The position numbers and the translations under genes were made by a program. A DNA stretch of 34,251 bases from Rhizobium phaseoli. GTDB taxonomy: Bacteria > Pseudomonadota > Alphaproteobacteria > Rhizobiales > Rhizobiaceae. Below, piece after piece: positions 16,741 to 24,462 of the stretch (its first letter is position 1; every line of letters starts with the position of its first letter). The notes under the pieces are model-generated. The model did not search any database, had not been told where the DNA came from, and saw only the letters and a list, made by a program, of their open reading frames with translations. The stretch covers positions 1 to 34,251 of the forward strand of contig NZ_WUFT01000035.1 of NCBI RefSeq assembly GCF_010668805.1, read 5' to 3'.

Positions 16741-18096
16741 TCAGTTGCCGGCAGCCTTCAGACCTGCCTGGAGCGCTTCCAGGATGCGGGCGACGTCTTG
16801 GCTGGTGATGATCAGTGTCGGCGACAGGATGATATTGTTGCCGGAGGTGCGGACCATCACGCCGGCCTCATATGCGCCCTTATAGACCTTCGCAACGGTA
16901 TCCTTTCCGACGGGAGTTTTGTCCTCGCGGTTGGATACAAGTTCCATCGCACACATCAGGCCCATGCCTCGTACATCTCCAACCAGCGGATAGCGTTCCT
17001 TGAGCGCTTCGAGCCCATCGAACAGTTCCACCCCGCGGGCCGCGGCATTGGAGGGTAGATCCTTTTTGATCGTTTCAGCGAGACAGGCGATAGCGGCGGC
17101 TGCACCAACGGGATGGCCTGAATAGGTGTATCCATGACCGATGCTTCCCATGGCAGTTCGATCGGCTTCAAACACGTCCGCGACCCGGCTTCCGATCATC
17201 ACCGCGCCGAAGGGGAAGTAGCCATTTGTGATCGCCTTTGCCGTGCACATCAGATCCGGCTTGACTCCCCACAGGCGGCTTCCCGACCAGGCGCCCGTGC
17301 GGCCAAAGGCGGTAATGACCTCGTCGGCGATCAGCAGAATGCCGTGCTTGTCGCACAGTGACCGCAAAGACGGCATAAGGCCTTCATGCGGCACGATCAC
17401 ACCGCCGGCGCCCAGCACGGGCTCCATGATGAGCGCGGCGATAGTATCTGCCCCATGGAAGGCGATCTCGTCGGCAAACTGCTGAACGATGCACTCAGCA
17501 ATGACTTTTGGATCATCGGTATTGAACGGGTTGCGGTACGCGTAAGGTGCGGCGAGGTGAATCGTTCCCGGTAGAAGCGGCTCGTAGGCCCTGCGGAAGT
17601 TCTGGTTGCCATTGACGCTGGCGCCGCCGAAATGGGTACCGTGGTAGCCTTTTTTGAGGGAAACGAACTTGGTGCGTTCAGCCTGGCCGTTCAGTTTGTG
17701 GAACTGGCGAGCGAGCCGCAGCGCGGTTTCGACGCTATCGGAGCCACCGGAGGTGAAGAAGCTTCGGACCATGCCGTCAGGGGCGAAGAATTCTGCGAGT
17801 GCCACGGATAGTTCGATCAGAGGGCCGTTGGTCGTGCCGCGAAACGCCGAATAGTAGGGTAGTTCATTGAGCTGGGCTGTGATCGCCTGTTTTACCGGAT
17901 CACAGGAATAGCCGAGATTGACGTTCCAGAGGCCACCGACGCCATCAAGAAGTCGCTTCCCATCTATATCGATGATCTCAGTGCCTTCGCCGCCGCTGAT
18001 GATGACGGGGGGATTCGCCCGCATCTCCGCCGGGTGGGCCATCGGATGCCAGACATGGCGGGCATTGTGTTCTGTAAGGAAATTGCTGTCAGCCAT
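16741..18096 (-). CDS. Class III (omega) aminotransferase
   Basis: The 451-residue PLP enzyme belongs to the aspartate-aminotransferase-fold class III group that contains putrescine/SpuC-like, beta-alanine:pyruvate and taurine:pyruvate transaminases. Key features are FFTSGGSDSVETALRLARQF (phosphate-binding), Asp258 in LLIADEVITAFGRTG and the PLP lysine Lys287 in CTAKAITNGYFPFGAV. It would move an amino group from a terminal amine to pyruvate or another oxo acid, producing an aldehyde. AAAGGAG precedes the ATG. It is the last gene of a minus-strand operon with a HAD hydrolase and a small protein, divergent from the aldehyde dehydrogenase operon. An amine-aldehyde-acid pair with that dehydrogenase is inferred. 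Confidence 0.9.
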   Translation of the reverse strand: MADSNFLTEHNARHVWHPMAHPAEMRANPPVIISGGEGTEIIDIDGKRLLDGVGGLWNVNLGYSCDPVKQAITAQLNELPYYSAFRGTTNGPLIELSVALAEFFAPDGMVRSFFTSGGSDSVETALRLARQFHKLNGQAERTKFVSLKKGYHGTHFGGASVNGNQNFRRAYEPLLPGTIHLAAPYAYRNPFNTDDPKVIAECIVQQFADEIAFHGADTIAALIMEPVLGAGGVIVPHEGLMPSLRSLCDKHGILLIADEVITAFGRTGAWSGSRLWGVKPDLMCTAKAITNGYFPFGAVMIGSRVADVFEADRTAMGSIGHGYTYSGHPVGAAAAIACLAETIKKDLPSNAAARGVELFDGLEALKERYPLVGDVRGMGLMCAMELVSNREDKTPVGKDTVAKVYKGAYEAGVMVRTSGNNIILSPTLIITSQDVARILEALQAGLKAAGN

Positions 18097-18125
18097 CGTG
18101 TTCTACTCCTTTGACGAGATTGGGT

Positions 18126-18773
18126 TCAGGCGGAAAGATGCGTAAGCGCTCGGTCGTAACTGGAAGCCGGCCGGGTGACATCGAAATGCACGCAGGTCAT
18201 GCCGACGGCTTCACCGCCGCGAATATTCTTCAACTGATCGTCGACGAAGACGCAGTCGGCCGCCGCAATTGAAAGGCCGCTGGTGATGAAGGCGAAGGCG
18301 CGAGGATCGGGTTTCAGGATTTCGGTATATGTTGCATCGACGATGAGATCGAAATCTGCAAGGAAGGGAAGTTTTGTCCGGAATTCCTTGCCGTAGAATA
18401 GATCAAGTTCATTGGACAGAATCGCCAGACGGTGGCCTGCACGCTTTGCGGCGTCGATGGCCTGGAGCGCTTCGGGACGGATGACTTGTGATGGATCGTT
18501 GCCGCGAACGGCGCTCAGGAAGGGCGGCAGGGTCTGCCAATCCTTGCCCACCAGGCGGCCGGTTTCGCGCGCACGGGTCGTCCAGTAGTCCCGTTCGGTG
18601 ATCAAACCAGCCTGCATGTCGTTCCAAAGTGCGTCTGTCGCGGTATCGAAGGGACCTCGCCATCTCAGACTTCCCCGATTAAGGCCAAGTGCCTTTTCAC
18701 TCAGGTCGTGTGTTTCGAAGAGCGTCTTCGAAATCACACCGCCGAAATCTAGTACCAACGCCCGTTGCGCCAT
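18126..18773 (-). CDS. HAD-superfamily hydrolase, subfamily IA type
   Basis: A 215-residue protein with the four HAD motifs: nucleophile Asp9 (ALVLDFGGVI), Ser120 (LAILSNELD), Lys154 (EILKPDPRAF) and the acidic pair Asp178-Asp179 (CVFVDDQLKNI). The usual second aspartate of motif I (DxD) is Gly11, as in YihX/epoxide-hydrolase-N-terminal-like members, so the substrate may differ from a simple phosphate ester. Its start codon directly follows the stop (TAA-ATG) of the upstream small gene, and AGGGAGA lies inside that gene's last codons, so translation is probably coupled. It lies 29 bases before the aminotransferase. Substrate unknown. Confidence 0.85.
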   Translation of the reverse strand: MAQRALVLDFGGVISKTLFETHDLSEKALGLNRGSLRWRGPFDTATDALWNDMQAGLITERDYWTTRARETGRLVGKDWQTLPPFLSAVRGNDPSQVIRPEALQAIDAAKRAGHRLAILSNELDLFYGKEFRTKLPFLADFDLIVDATYTEILKPDPRAFAFITSGLSIAAADCVFVDDQLKNIRGGEAVGMTCVHFDVTRPASSYDRALTHLSA

Positions 18774-18977
18774 TTATGGGTTCTCCCTGGTGTTGCTGAG
18801 AAAGGTCGTCCTTGGTTCACCGCCGTCGCCCGCGTCGCCGTCACGTGGCAAAGCGGCCTTCGCGAGATCATTTACCGGGTGTTTGAGCCCAGACGGGGTG
18901 AAATAACTTAAACGAATCATGGCCTTGCCGATGGCTTTCACGGGCGTCTCCTCGCGTTCCCTGGCAATTTCGTTCAT
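18774..18977 (-). CDS. Hypothetical 67-residue protein leading the HAD-aminotransferase operon
   Basis: I do not recognise this protein. It starts behind a plausible ribosome binding site (GTGAGGCG then seven A) and its TAA abuts the HAD start, which argues that it is translated. The N-terminal part is charged, the middle (VKAIGKAMIRLSYFTPSGLK) is amphipathic, and the C-terminus is glycine/aspartate-rich and probably disordered. No signal peptide or membrane helix is seen. It may be a real small protein, a leader ORF setting translation of the operon, or a decayed remnant. Confidence 0.5.
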   Translation of the reverse strand: MNEIAREREETPVKAIGKAMIRLSYFTPSGLKHPVNDLAKAALPRDGDAGDGGEPRTTFLSNTRENP

Positions 18978-19235
18978 TTTTTTTGCGCCTCACCGTTTAA
19001 CTACTTGACAGAAACCAATCACAAATGCAACATTTTTGAAACGGCGGAGATAATAATGAACCAACCGTCGGCAAGCTGGGAGTTTGCATTTTAATAGCGT
19101 GATGATGGCCGCTTGGCCGTCGTTTGACGTGCGGCTTTTGCCGCTGACGAGTGGCGCGTGGCGACGTATGGCGTCGCTACCCACGGAAACGGAAACCGTC
19201 GGATAGATGTCCGCAACCAATGGGGCAGGTACGCG
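18978..19235. promoter_or_regulatory. Divergent region between the aminotransferase and demethylation operons
   Basis: This 258-base spacer must hold promoters in both directions. On the plus strand TTGACA (19005-19010) is followed by a weak -10 candidate near 19028. AAATGCAA (19023-19030) is repeated in inverted form as TTGCATTT (19084-19091). AAATGCAAC is also the right half of the hmgA operator. Downstream in the leader are small hairpins, GCGGC-TTTT-GCCGC (19131-19144) and GCGACG-TATGG-CGTCGC (about 19162-19178). No known riboswitch is recognised. Confidence 0.45.
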
Positions 19236-20717
19236 ATGCAGAATGAGATCAACGCCAAGCGAAAAGCGACGATCGGTGCGCAGGGTCTGCTTATCGACGG
19301 CAAAATGTGCCCTGCACAGTCTGGCGAGACGCTCGATGTGTTTTCGCCCCTTGACGGCACCCGGTTGACCACAATCGCAGACGCCGGTCGTGACGATGTC
19401 GAACTGGCCTGCGCTTCTGGACGTACGGCCTTTGGTTCCGGCGCCTGGTCCCGCGCCGCGCCGTCGCTGCGTAAGAAAGTGCTACTCAAGTTGGCCGAAC
19501 TCATCGAACGCGACGCGCTCGAACTGGCCGTTCTTGGGGTGCGCGACAATGGCACCGAGATCGCAATGGCCCTCAAGGCGGAACCGATGAGCGCCGCCTC
19601 AACCTTCCGTTACTATGCTGAGTTGATCGACAAAGTGTATGGCGAAATCGCCCCAACCCAGAGTGACGTGCTGGCACTGGTGCACAGGCAGCCCATCGGG
19701 GTGGTCGCCGCTATCGTTCCCTGGAATTTTCCGCTGATGATCGGGGCCTGGAAGATTGCGCCTGCGCTTGCGGCCGGCAACAGCGTGGTCTTGAAACCGG
19801 CGGAAACAGCATCGCTTACCTTGCTGCGCGTCGCAGAACTTGCACTTGAGGCGGGCGTGCCACCCGGTGTCTTCAATGTCGTGACGGGCAAGGGTCCTGT
19901 TACCGGCAAAGCCCTTGCCCTTTCGATGGATGTCGATGTGATGGCCTTCACCGGTTCCGGTGGGGTAGGGCGGAAGCTGCTCGAATATGCTGCCCGTTCC
20001 AACTTGAAACGAACGTACCTCGAACTCGGCGGCAAGAGTCCAAATATTGTCTTTGCCGACGCACCCGACCTCGACAAGGCCGCGAAGGTGGCGGCTTACG
20101 GCATCTTCCGTAATTCCGGGCAGGTGTGCATAGCCGGATCTCGCCTGCTGGTCGAAGCCTCCATCGCCGAGGAATTCGCAGCAAAGGTGGTGAAAACTGC
20201 TGAAGGCATGAAAGTCGGGGACCCTCTCGATCTCTCAACCGAGGCTGGCGCCATCAACTCGGAGGCTCAGTTGCTCCGCAGCCTCGGCTTTGCCGAACGC
20301 GCAAAATCGGAGGGTGCAGAACTTCTTACTGGGGGCGCGCGCATCCTTGAGGAAACGGGTGGGTGGTTCATGGCGCCCACGGTTCTGTCAAACGTTCACG
20401 CCGATATGGAAGTTGCCCGGCACGAAGTCTTTGGCCCGGTTCTCGCTGTGATCCCGTTTACGGACGAAGCAGAGGCCATCCGCATCGCCAATAGGACCGA
20501 GTTCGGTCTCGCGTCCGCAGTCTGGACCGCCAATCTCTCGCGTGCCCATCGCATGGTTCATGCGCTTCGGGCTGGCGTCGTACATGTCAACACATATGGC
20601 GGCTCGGATCTGACGGTGCCGCTCGGCGGTGTGAAGCAGTCAGGAAACGGCCATGACAAGTCTCCGCACGCGCTCGACAAGTTTCTCGACCTCAAGACCG
20701 CATGGATTCAGCTGTGA
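19236..20717 (+). CDS. NAD(P)-dependent aldehyde dehydrogenase, PuuC-like
   Basis: The 493-residue ALDH-superfamily enzyme oxidises an aldehyde to its acid. Catalytic residues are present: Asn164 (IVPWNFPLM), Glu263 (LELGGKSPN) and Cys298 (GQVCIAGSRL). Sequence style and the C-terminus (LDKFLDLKTAWIQL) recall PuuC/gamma-glutamyl-aminobutyraldehyde or betaine-aldehyde type enzymes. The ATG at 19236 has GGGCAGG six bases upstream and gives family length; the frame is open for 26 codons before it. It heads a 13.6-kb plus-strand operon, and its stop overlaps the next gene by 16 bases. It may oxidise the aldehyde made by the divergent aminotransferase or a demethylase product; the substrate is not known. 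Confidence 0.92.
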   Translation: MQNEINAKRKATIGAQGLLIDGKMCPAQSGETLDVFSPLDGTRLTTIADAGRDDVELACASGRTAFGSGAWSRAAPSLRKKVLLKLAELIERDALELAVLGVRDNGTEIAMALKAEPMSAASTFRYYAELIDKVYGEIAPTQSDVLALVHRQPIGVVAAIVPWNFPLMIGAWKIAPALAAGNSVVLKPAETASLTLLRVAELALEAGVPPGVFNVVTGKGPVTGKALALSMDVDVMAFTGSGGVGRKLLEYAARSNLKRTYLELGGKSPNIVFADAPDLDKAAKVAAYGIFRNSGQVCIAGSRLLVEASIAEEFAAKVVKTAEGMKVGDPLDLSTEAGAINSEAQLLRSLGFAERAKSEGAELLTGGARILEETGGWFMAPTVLSNVHADMEVARHEVFGPVLAVIPFTDEAEAIRIANRTEFGLASAVWTANLSRAHRMVHALRAGVVHVNTYGGSDLTVPLGGVKQSGNGHDKSPHALDKFLDLKTAWIQL

Positions 20718-23185
20718 CCACACCCAATTCCCTTCCGCAAACCGCGCCAGCCGTTATCATCGGCGGTGGCATTATCGGGGTCTCGACCCTTTATCATCTG
20801 GCGAAAAAGGGCGTTGAAGGCGCTGTCCTCCTGGAGCGCAAGCAACTTGCCTCCGGAACGACATGGCACGCAGCCGGTATCGTCGGCCAGTTGCGTGAAA
20901 GCTCGGCCCAGACCGAGCTATCGAAATATACGGCGCGTCTCTTCACGGAACTTGAAATTGAGACCGGGCAGGCGACCGGCTACAAGCAGAACGGCACCCT
21001 GCATCTGGCGCTGTCTGATATTCGTGCGGAGCAGTTGCGGCGCAACCATGATCACGCCGCGCGGATGAAGATCGACAGTCGGCTTCTTACGGGTGAGGAG
21101 ATCAATGATCTCTGGCCGCTGGTCGATACGTCCGATGTACATTGCGGTTTCCTTGTTCCATCGAATGGGCAGGTGAACCCGCTAGATGTGACGCAGGCCC
21201 TGGCAAAGGGAGCCAAGGCGCGCGGCTGCAAGATTTTCGAGAACACGAAGGCAATCCGTATTTTGACGCGCGACGGCAAGGTCGTGGGTGTCGATACCGA
21301 CCAAGGCGTCATCGCGACTGAAAAGGTTCTGCTTGCCGCAGGCATGTGGTCATTGCGCTTTGCCGCCGAGCACGGTGTCACGGTACCGCTTCACGCGGCC
21401 GAACACTTCTACATCCTCACCGAAGCCATCCCCGATCTGCCACGCACGCTGCCTGGTCTTGTCGTCCTGGAAGAGCGACTTTACACGAAGGAAGATGCTG
21501 GCAAGCTTCTGATTGGCGGCTTCGAGGCACGCGGCAAAGCCTGGGGGCGCGACGGCATTCCGGAGAGTTTCGAGTTCGACGAACTTCCCTTCGACATGGA
21601 GCACGTGGAGCCGGTCCTGGAGAAGTTCTTCACCCGTTTCCCCGCGCTTGAAACCATGGGTATCCAGACTTTTTTCAACGGTCCGGAAAGTTTCACGCCA
21701 GATGGCAGGCCATACATCGGGCCCGCCCCGGAGATGCCCGGCCTCTTCATTGCTGCAGGCATGAATTCAAACGGCATCCTAAACTCCGGCGGCGTTGGGC
21801 TGACGATGGCAAATTGGATGACAGAAGGTCAGCCGGCTCGTGGAGTGGCCTCGATGCTTGCGGCGCGGGCCCATCCTTTTCAAAAAAACAAGGCCTACAA
21901 CGCCGAGCGCGTCACCGAAGCCATCGGCCTACACTGGGGTCTGCACTGGCCCGGTCGGCAGATCGAAACGGCGCGTGGCGTTCGGCGAGTGCCGTTGCAC
22001 GATCGCCTGTTGTCTGCCGGAGCCTTGATGGCTGAGCGCATCGGTTGGGAAGTGCCGATGTACTTCGATGCAGCCAATCCGGTCTGGCCGGAGCGCGCCA
22101 GCCTCGGATGGCAAGACTGGTCCGTGCGCGTAAAGGAGGAGTGCATCGCAGCCCGTGATCAGGCGGTATTGATCGACCAGTCCATGTACGGAAAGCTCCT
22201 CGTCCAGGGGCCCGGGGCGGTGGCGGCGCTCAATCACGTCAGCGGCGCAGAGCTGGACGTAGCGGTCGGCACCTCCGTCTACACGCAGTTCTTGAACGAG
22301 AAAGGCGGGATCGAGGCGGACGTTACGATCACACGGATTTCGTCCGAACAGTTCATGGTCGTGACCGGTCATCCGAGCCAGATCCGCGATCAGGCACATA
22401 TCCGTGCACATGCCGACCCGGCATGGCGCTTCGAGATCTTCGATGCCACTTCGGCCTATGGTCTGCTGACGATCCACGGTCCGCAATCCCGGGCAATCCT
22501 GCAGACGTTGTCTGAGGACAATCTGTCGAATGAAGCCTTCCCGTTCGGCGCGGCGAGGGAGATTGACCTGGCCTTCGCACGTGTATGGGCTATCAGGCGT
22601 TCGTTCCTGGGTGAGCTCGGTTACGAACTGCTGGTCTCGAGCGAGTTTACGGCGCATCTATATGACGAGATCATGCGTGTTGGCTCCGCTCACGGCCTGC
22701 GCCATGCTGGTATGTTTGCCCTTGGGGCCTGCCGCCTCGAAAAGGCTTTCCGGCACCTTGGTCACGACATCGGCGAGGAAGATACGCCGTACGAAACTGG
22801 GCTGGGCTTCGCCGTAAAACTCTCGAAGGCTAACTTCGTAGGACGTGAGACGCTAGCCCGACAGAAGGCTACGTATGGTACCGCTACGCCCCACCGCACC
22901 GTTTCGATGATGGTCGAAGGGGCGTCCGCCGAGACCGGTCCGTATCTCATTCACAACGAACCAGTCTTCAAGAATGATGCGCTTGTCGGTCATGTCACGT
23001 CCGGCGGCTGGGGTTGGAGAGTAAATGCTATGGTTGGCCTTGCTTCCCTTCATAACGAGGGCGGTGTCACCAAAGACTGGCTCGAGGAAGCTGGCTTCCA
23101 CGTGCAAATCGCCGGCAGGCTCTACCCGATCCGAGTCCAACTCGGGGCCTTTTACGATCCCGCCGGAGCCATCATGCGCGGTTGA
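20702..23185 (+). CDS. Dimethylglycine/sarcosine dehydrogenase-like flavoprotein fused to a GcvT folate domain
   Basis: An 827-residue protein with two parts. The N-terminal DAO-type FAD domain (about 15-400) has GGGIIG at 21-26 and His56 in SGTTWHAAGI, the residue that carries covalent FAD in DMGDH and sarcosine dehydrogenase. The C-terminal FAO-C/GcvT/GcvT-C part (about 420-825) includes GELGYELLVSSE, ACRLEKAFRHLGHDIGEEDT and KANFVGRETL, which binds tetrahydrofolate. Enzymes of this plan oxidise an N-methyl group and hand the carbon to THF as 5,10-methylene-THF, passing electrons to ETF. The operon's ETF and ETF-QO genes fit exactly. It overlaps the dehydrogenase stop, implying coupled translation. 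The amine substrate is unknown. Confidence 0.9.
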   Translation: MDSAVTTPNSLPQTAPAVIIGGGIIGVSTLYHLAKKGVEGAVLLERKQLASGTTWHAAGIVGQLRESSAQTELSKYTARLFTELEIETGQATGYKQNGTLHLALSDIRAEQLRRNHDHAARMKIDSRLLTGEEINDLWPLVDTSDVHCGFLVPSNGQVNPLDVTQALAKGAKARGCKIFENTKAIRILTRDGKVVGVDTDQGVIATEKVLLAAGMWSLRFAAEHGVTVPLHAAEHFYILTEAIPDLPRTLPGLVVLEERLYTKEDAGKLLIGGFEARGKAWGRDGIPESFEFDELPFDMEHVEPVLEKFFTRFPALETMGIQTFFNGPESFTPDGRPYIGPAPEMPGLFIAAGMNSNGILNSGGVGLTMANWMTEGQPARGVASMLAARAHPFQKNKAYNAERVTEAIGLHWGLHWPGRQIETARGVRRVPLHDRLLSAGALMAERIGWEVPMYFDAANPVWPERASLGWQDWSVRVKEECIAARDQAVLIDQSMYGKLLVQGPGAVAALNHVSGAELDVAVGTSVYTQFLNEKGGIEADVTITRISSEQFMVVTGHPSQIRDQAHIRAHADPAWRFEIFDATSAYGLLTIHGPQSRAILQTLSEDNLSNEAFPFGAAREIDLAFARVWAIRRSFLGELGYELLVSSEFTAHLYDEIMRVGSAHGLRHAGMFALGACRLEKAFRHLGHDIGEEDTPYETGLGFAVKLSKANFVGRETLARQKATYGTATPHRTVSMMVEGASAETGPYLIHNEPVFKNDALVGHVTSGGWGWRVNAMVGLASLHNEGGVTKDWLEEAGFHVQIAGRLYPIRVQLGAFYDPAGAIMRG

Positions 23186-23216
23186 ATCAGGATAAATAAA
23201 ATAAGGGGAACTGAAG

Positions 23217-24458
23217 ATGAGCCAACAAAAAAATATCCTCGTGATCGGGACGTACGATACGAAGGACCAAGAGCTCAATTATGTCGCCGACTGTATCCGG
23301 AAGCTTGGCGGAAATGTCATCTCGATGGACGTCAGCGTGCTGGGTGATCCGTCTCGTTCAACGGACATCTCGAAACATGAGGTCGCCGCCGCCGTTGGCA
23401 AGACAATCGACGATGCCATCAACGCCGACGACGAGAATTTCGCCATGCAGATCATGGCGGCCGGTGCATCCAAATTGTGCGCAAAGCTCAACGCCGACAA
23501 TCGCATCGACGGCATGATCGCGCTTGGTGGAACAATGGGAACCGATCTCGCGCTCGATTGCGCGCGCGCGCTTCCGATCGGTGTACCAAAATATGTCGTC
23601 TCAACCATCGCATTCTCGCCTCTTATCGCTCCAGACCGGCTCTCCGCCGATATCCAGATGATCCTTTGGGCCGGTGGTCTCTACGGCCTCAATGATATCT
23701 GCAAGGCAACGCTCAGCCAAGCTGCCGGCGCTGTTTATGGCGCGGCGCTTGCGGTAGAGCCGCCGGATCCGGACCGCCCGGTCATCGGTATGGTGAGCTT
23801 CGGCTCGTCAGCGCTTCAATATATGATCCACCTGCGCCAGCCGCTCATCGATCGAGGATTCTCGGTTGCCGTCTTTCACGGGACAGGCATGGGAGGAATG
23901 GCGCTCGAAAGCCTCGCGGAGCAGGGCTATTTCGCTGCTGTTCTGGAACTCGCTGTCGCAGAAATTGGTAATCTGATGGTGGGTTCGGTTGTAAACGCCG
24001 GCAGCAACCGCATGATGGCGGCCGCCCGGCGCGGGACACCGATCATCGCGGCCCCTGCATTCGGCGACATGATCGATTTTGCCACCTGGCAGCCGGTGCC
24101 GGAGCGCTTCCGGGATCGCCCCTATCACGCTCACAACCGTCTTTTGGCCTCTGCCTCATTGACCGGCGAGGAGAGACGCGAACTGGCACGCGAAGTGGCA
24201 TGCCGACTCAAGCAATCGAAGGGCCCGGTTCATTTCGTACTTCCCACCCAGGGCATTCATGCCTGGGATGTTGAAGGCATGCCTGCGCACGATCCGGAAG
24301 CGCTCGCCGAAATGGTCGATGAGTATAAGAAGGTCATGGTTGACCCAATCGAACTGTCCGTCCTCGATTGCCACATCAATGACCTCGCCTTCTCTCACAA
24401 GGTTCTCGATATCATCGATCGGTGGATTGCCGACGGCACCATCAAGACCACGCGGTGA
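23217..24458 (+). CDS. Tm-1-like ATP-binding domain protein (UPF0261)
   Basis: The 413-residue protein is a full-length member of the family named after the N-terminal domain of tomato Tm-1. It opens with ILVIGTYDTKDQELNYV (residues 7-23) and has GGTMGTDLAL (104-113) and FHGTGMGGMALESL (about 221-234), glycine-rich loops typical of the family. The biochemical function in bacteria is not established. AAGGGGAA precedes the start, and the next gene begins four bases after its stop, so it belongs firmly to the demethylation operon between the two flavoprotein genes. The TIM-barrel partner often encoded beside such genes is not present in the window. A role tied to the amine substrate or a C1 intermediate is inference only. 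Confidence 0.88.
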   Translation: MSQQKNILVIGTYDTKDQELNYVADCIRKLGGNVISMDVSVLGDPSRSTDISKHEVAAAVGKTIDDAINADDENFAMQIMAAGASKLCAKLNADNRIDGMIALGGTMGTDLALDCARALPIGVPKYVVSTIAFSPLIAPDRLSADIQMILWAGGLYGLNDICKATLSQAAGAVYGAALAVEPPDPDRPVIGMVSFGSSALQYMIHLRQPLIDRGFSVAVFHGTGMGGMALESLAEQGYFAAVLELAVAEIGNLMVGSVVNAGSNRMMAAARRGTPIIAAPAFGDMIDFATWQPVPERFRDRPYHAHNRLLASASLTGEERRELAREVACRLKQSKGPVHFVLPTQGIHAWDVEGMPAHDPEALAEMVDEYKKVMVDPIELSVLDCHINDLAFSHKVLDIIDRWIADGTIKTTR

Positions 24459-24462
24459 CGCT

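Noticed and set aside
18978..19235. A possible riboswitch (for example glycine or folate type) in the leader of the demethylation operon
   Set aside because: Only small unrelated hairpins are visible; I could not find the conserved core of any riboswitch class I know.
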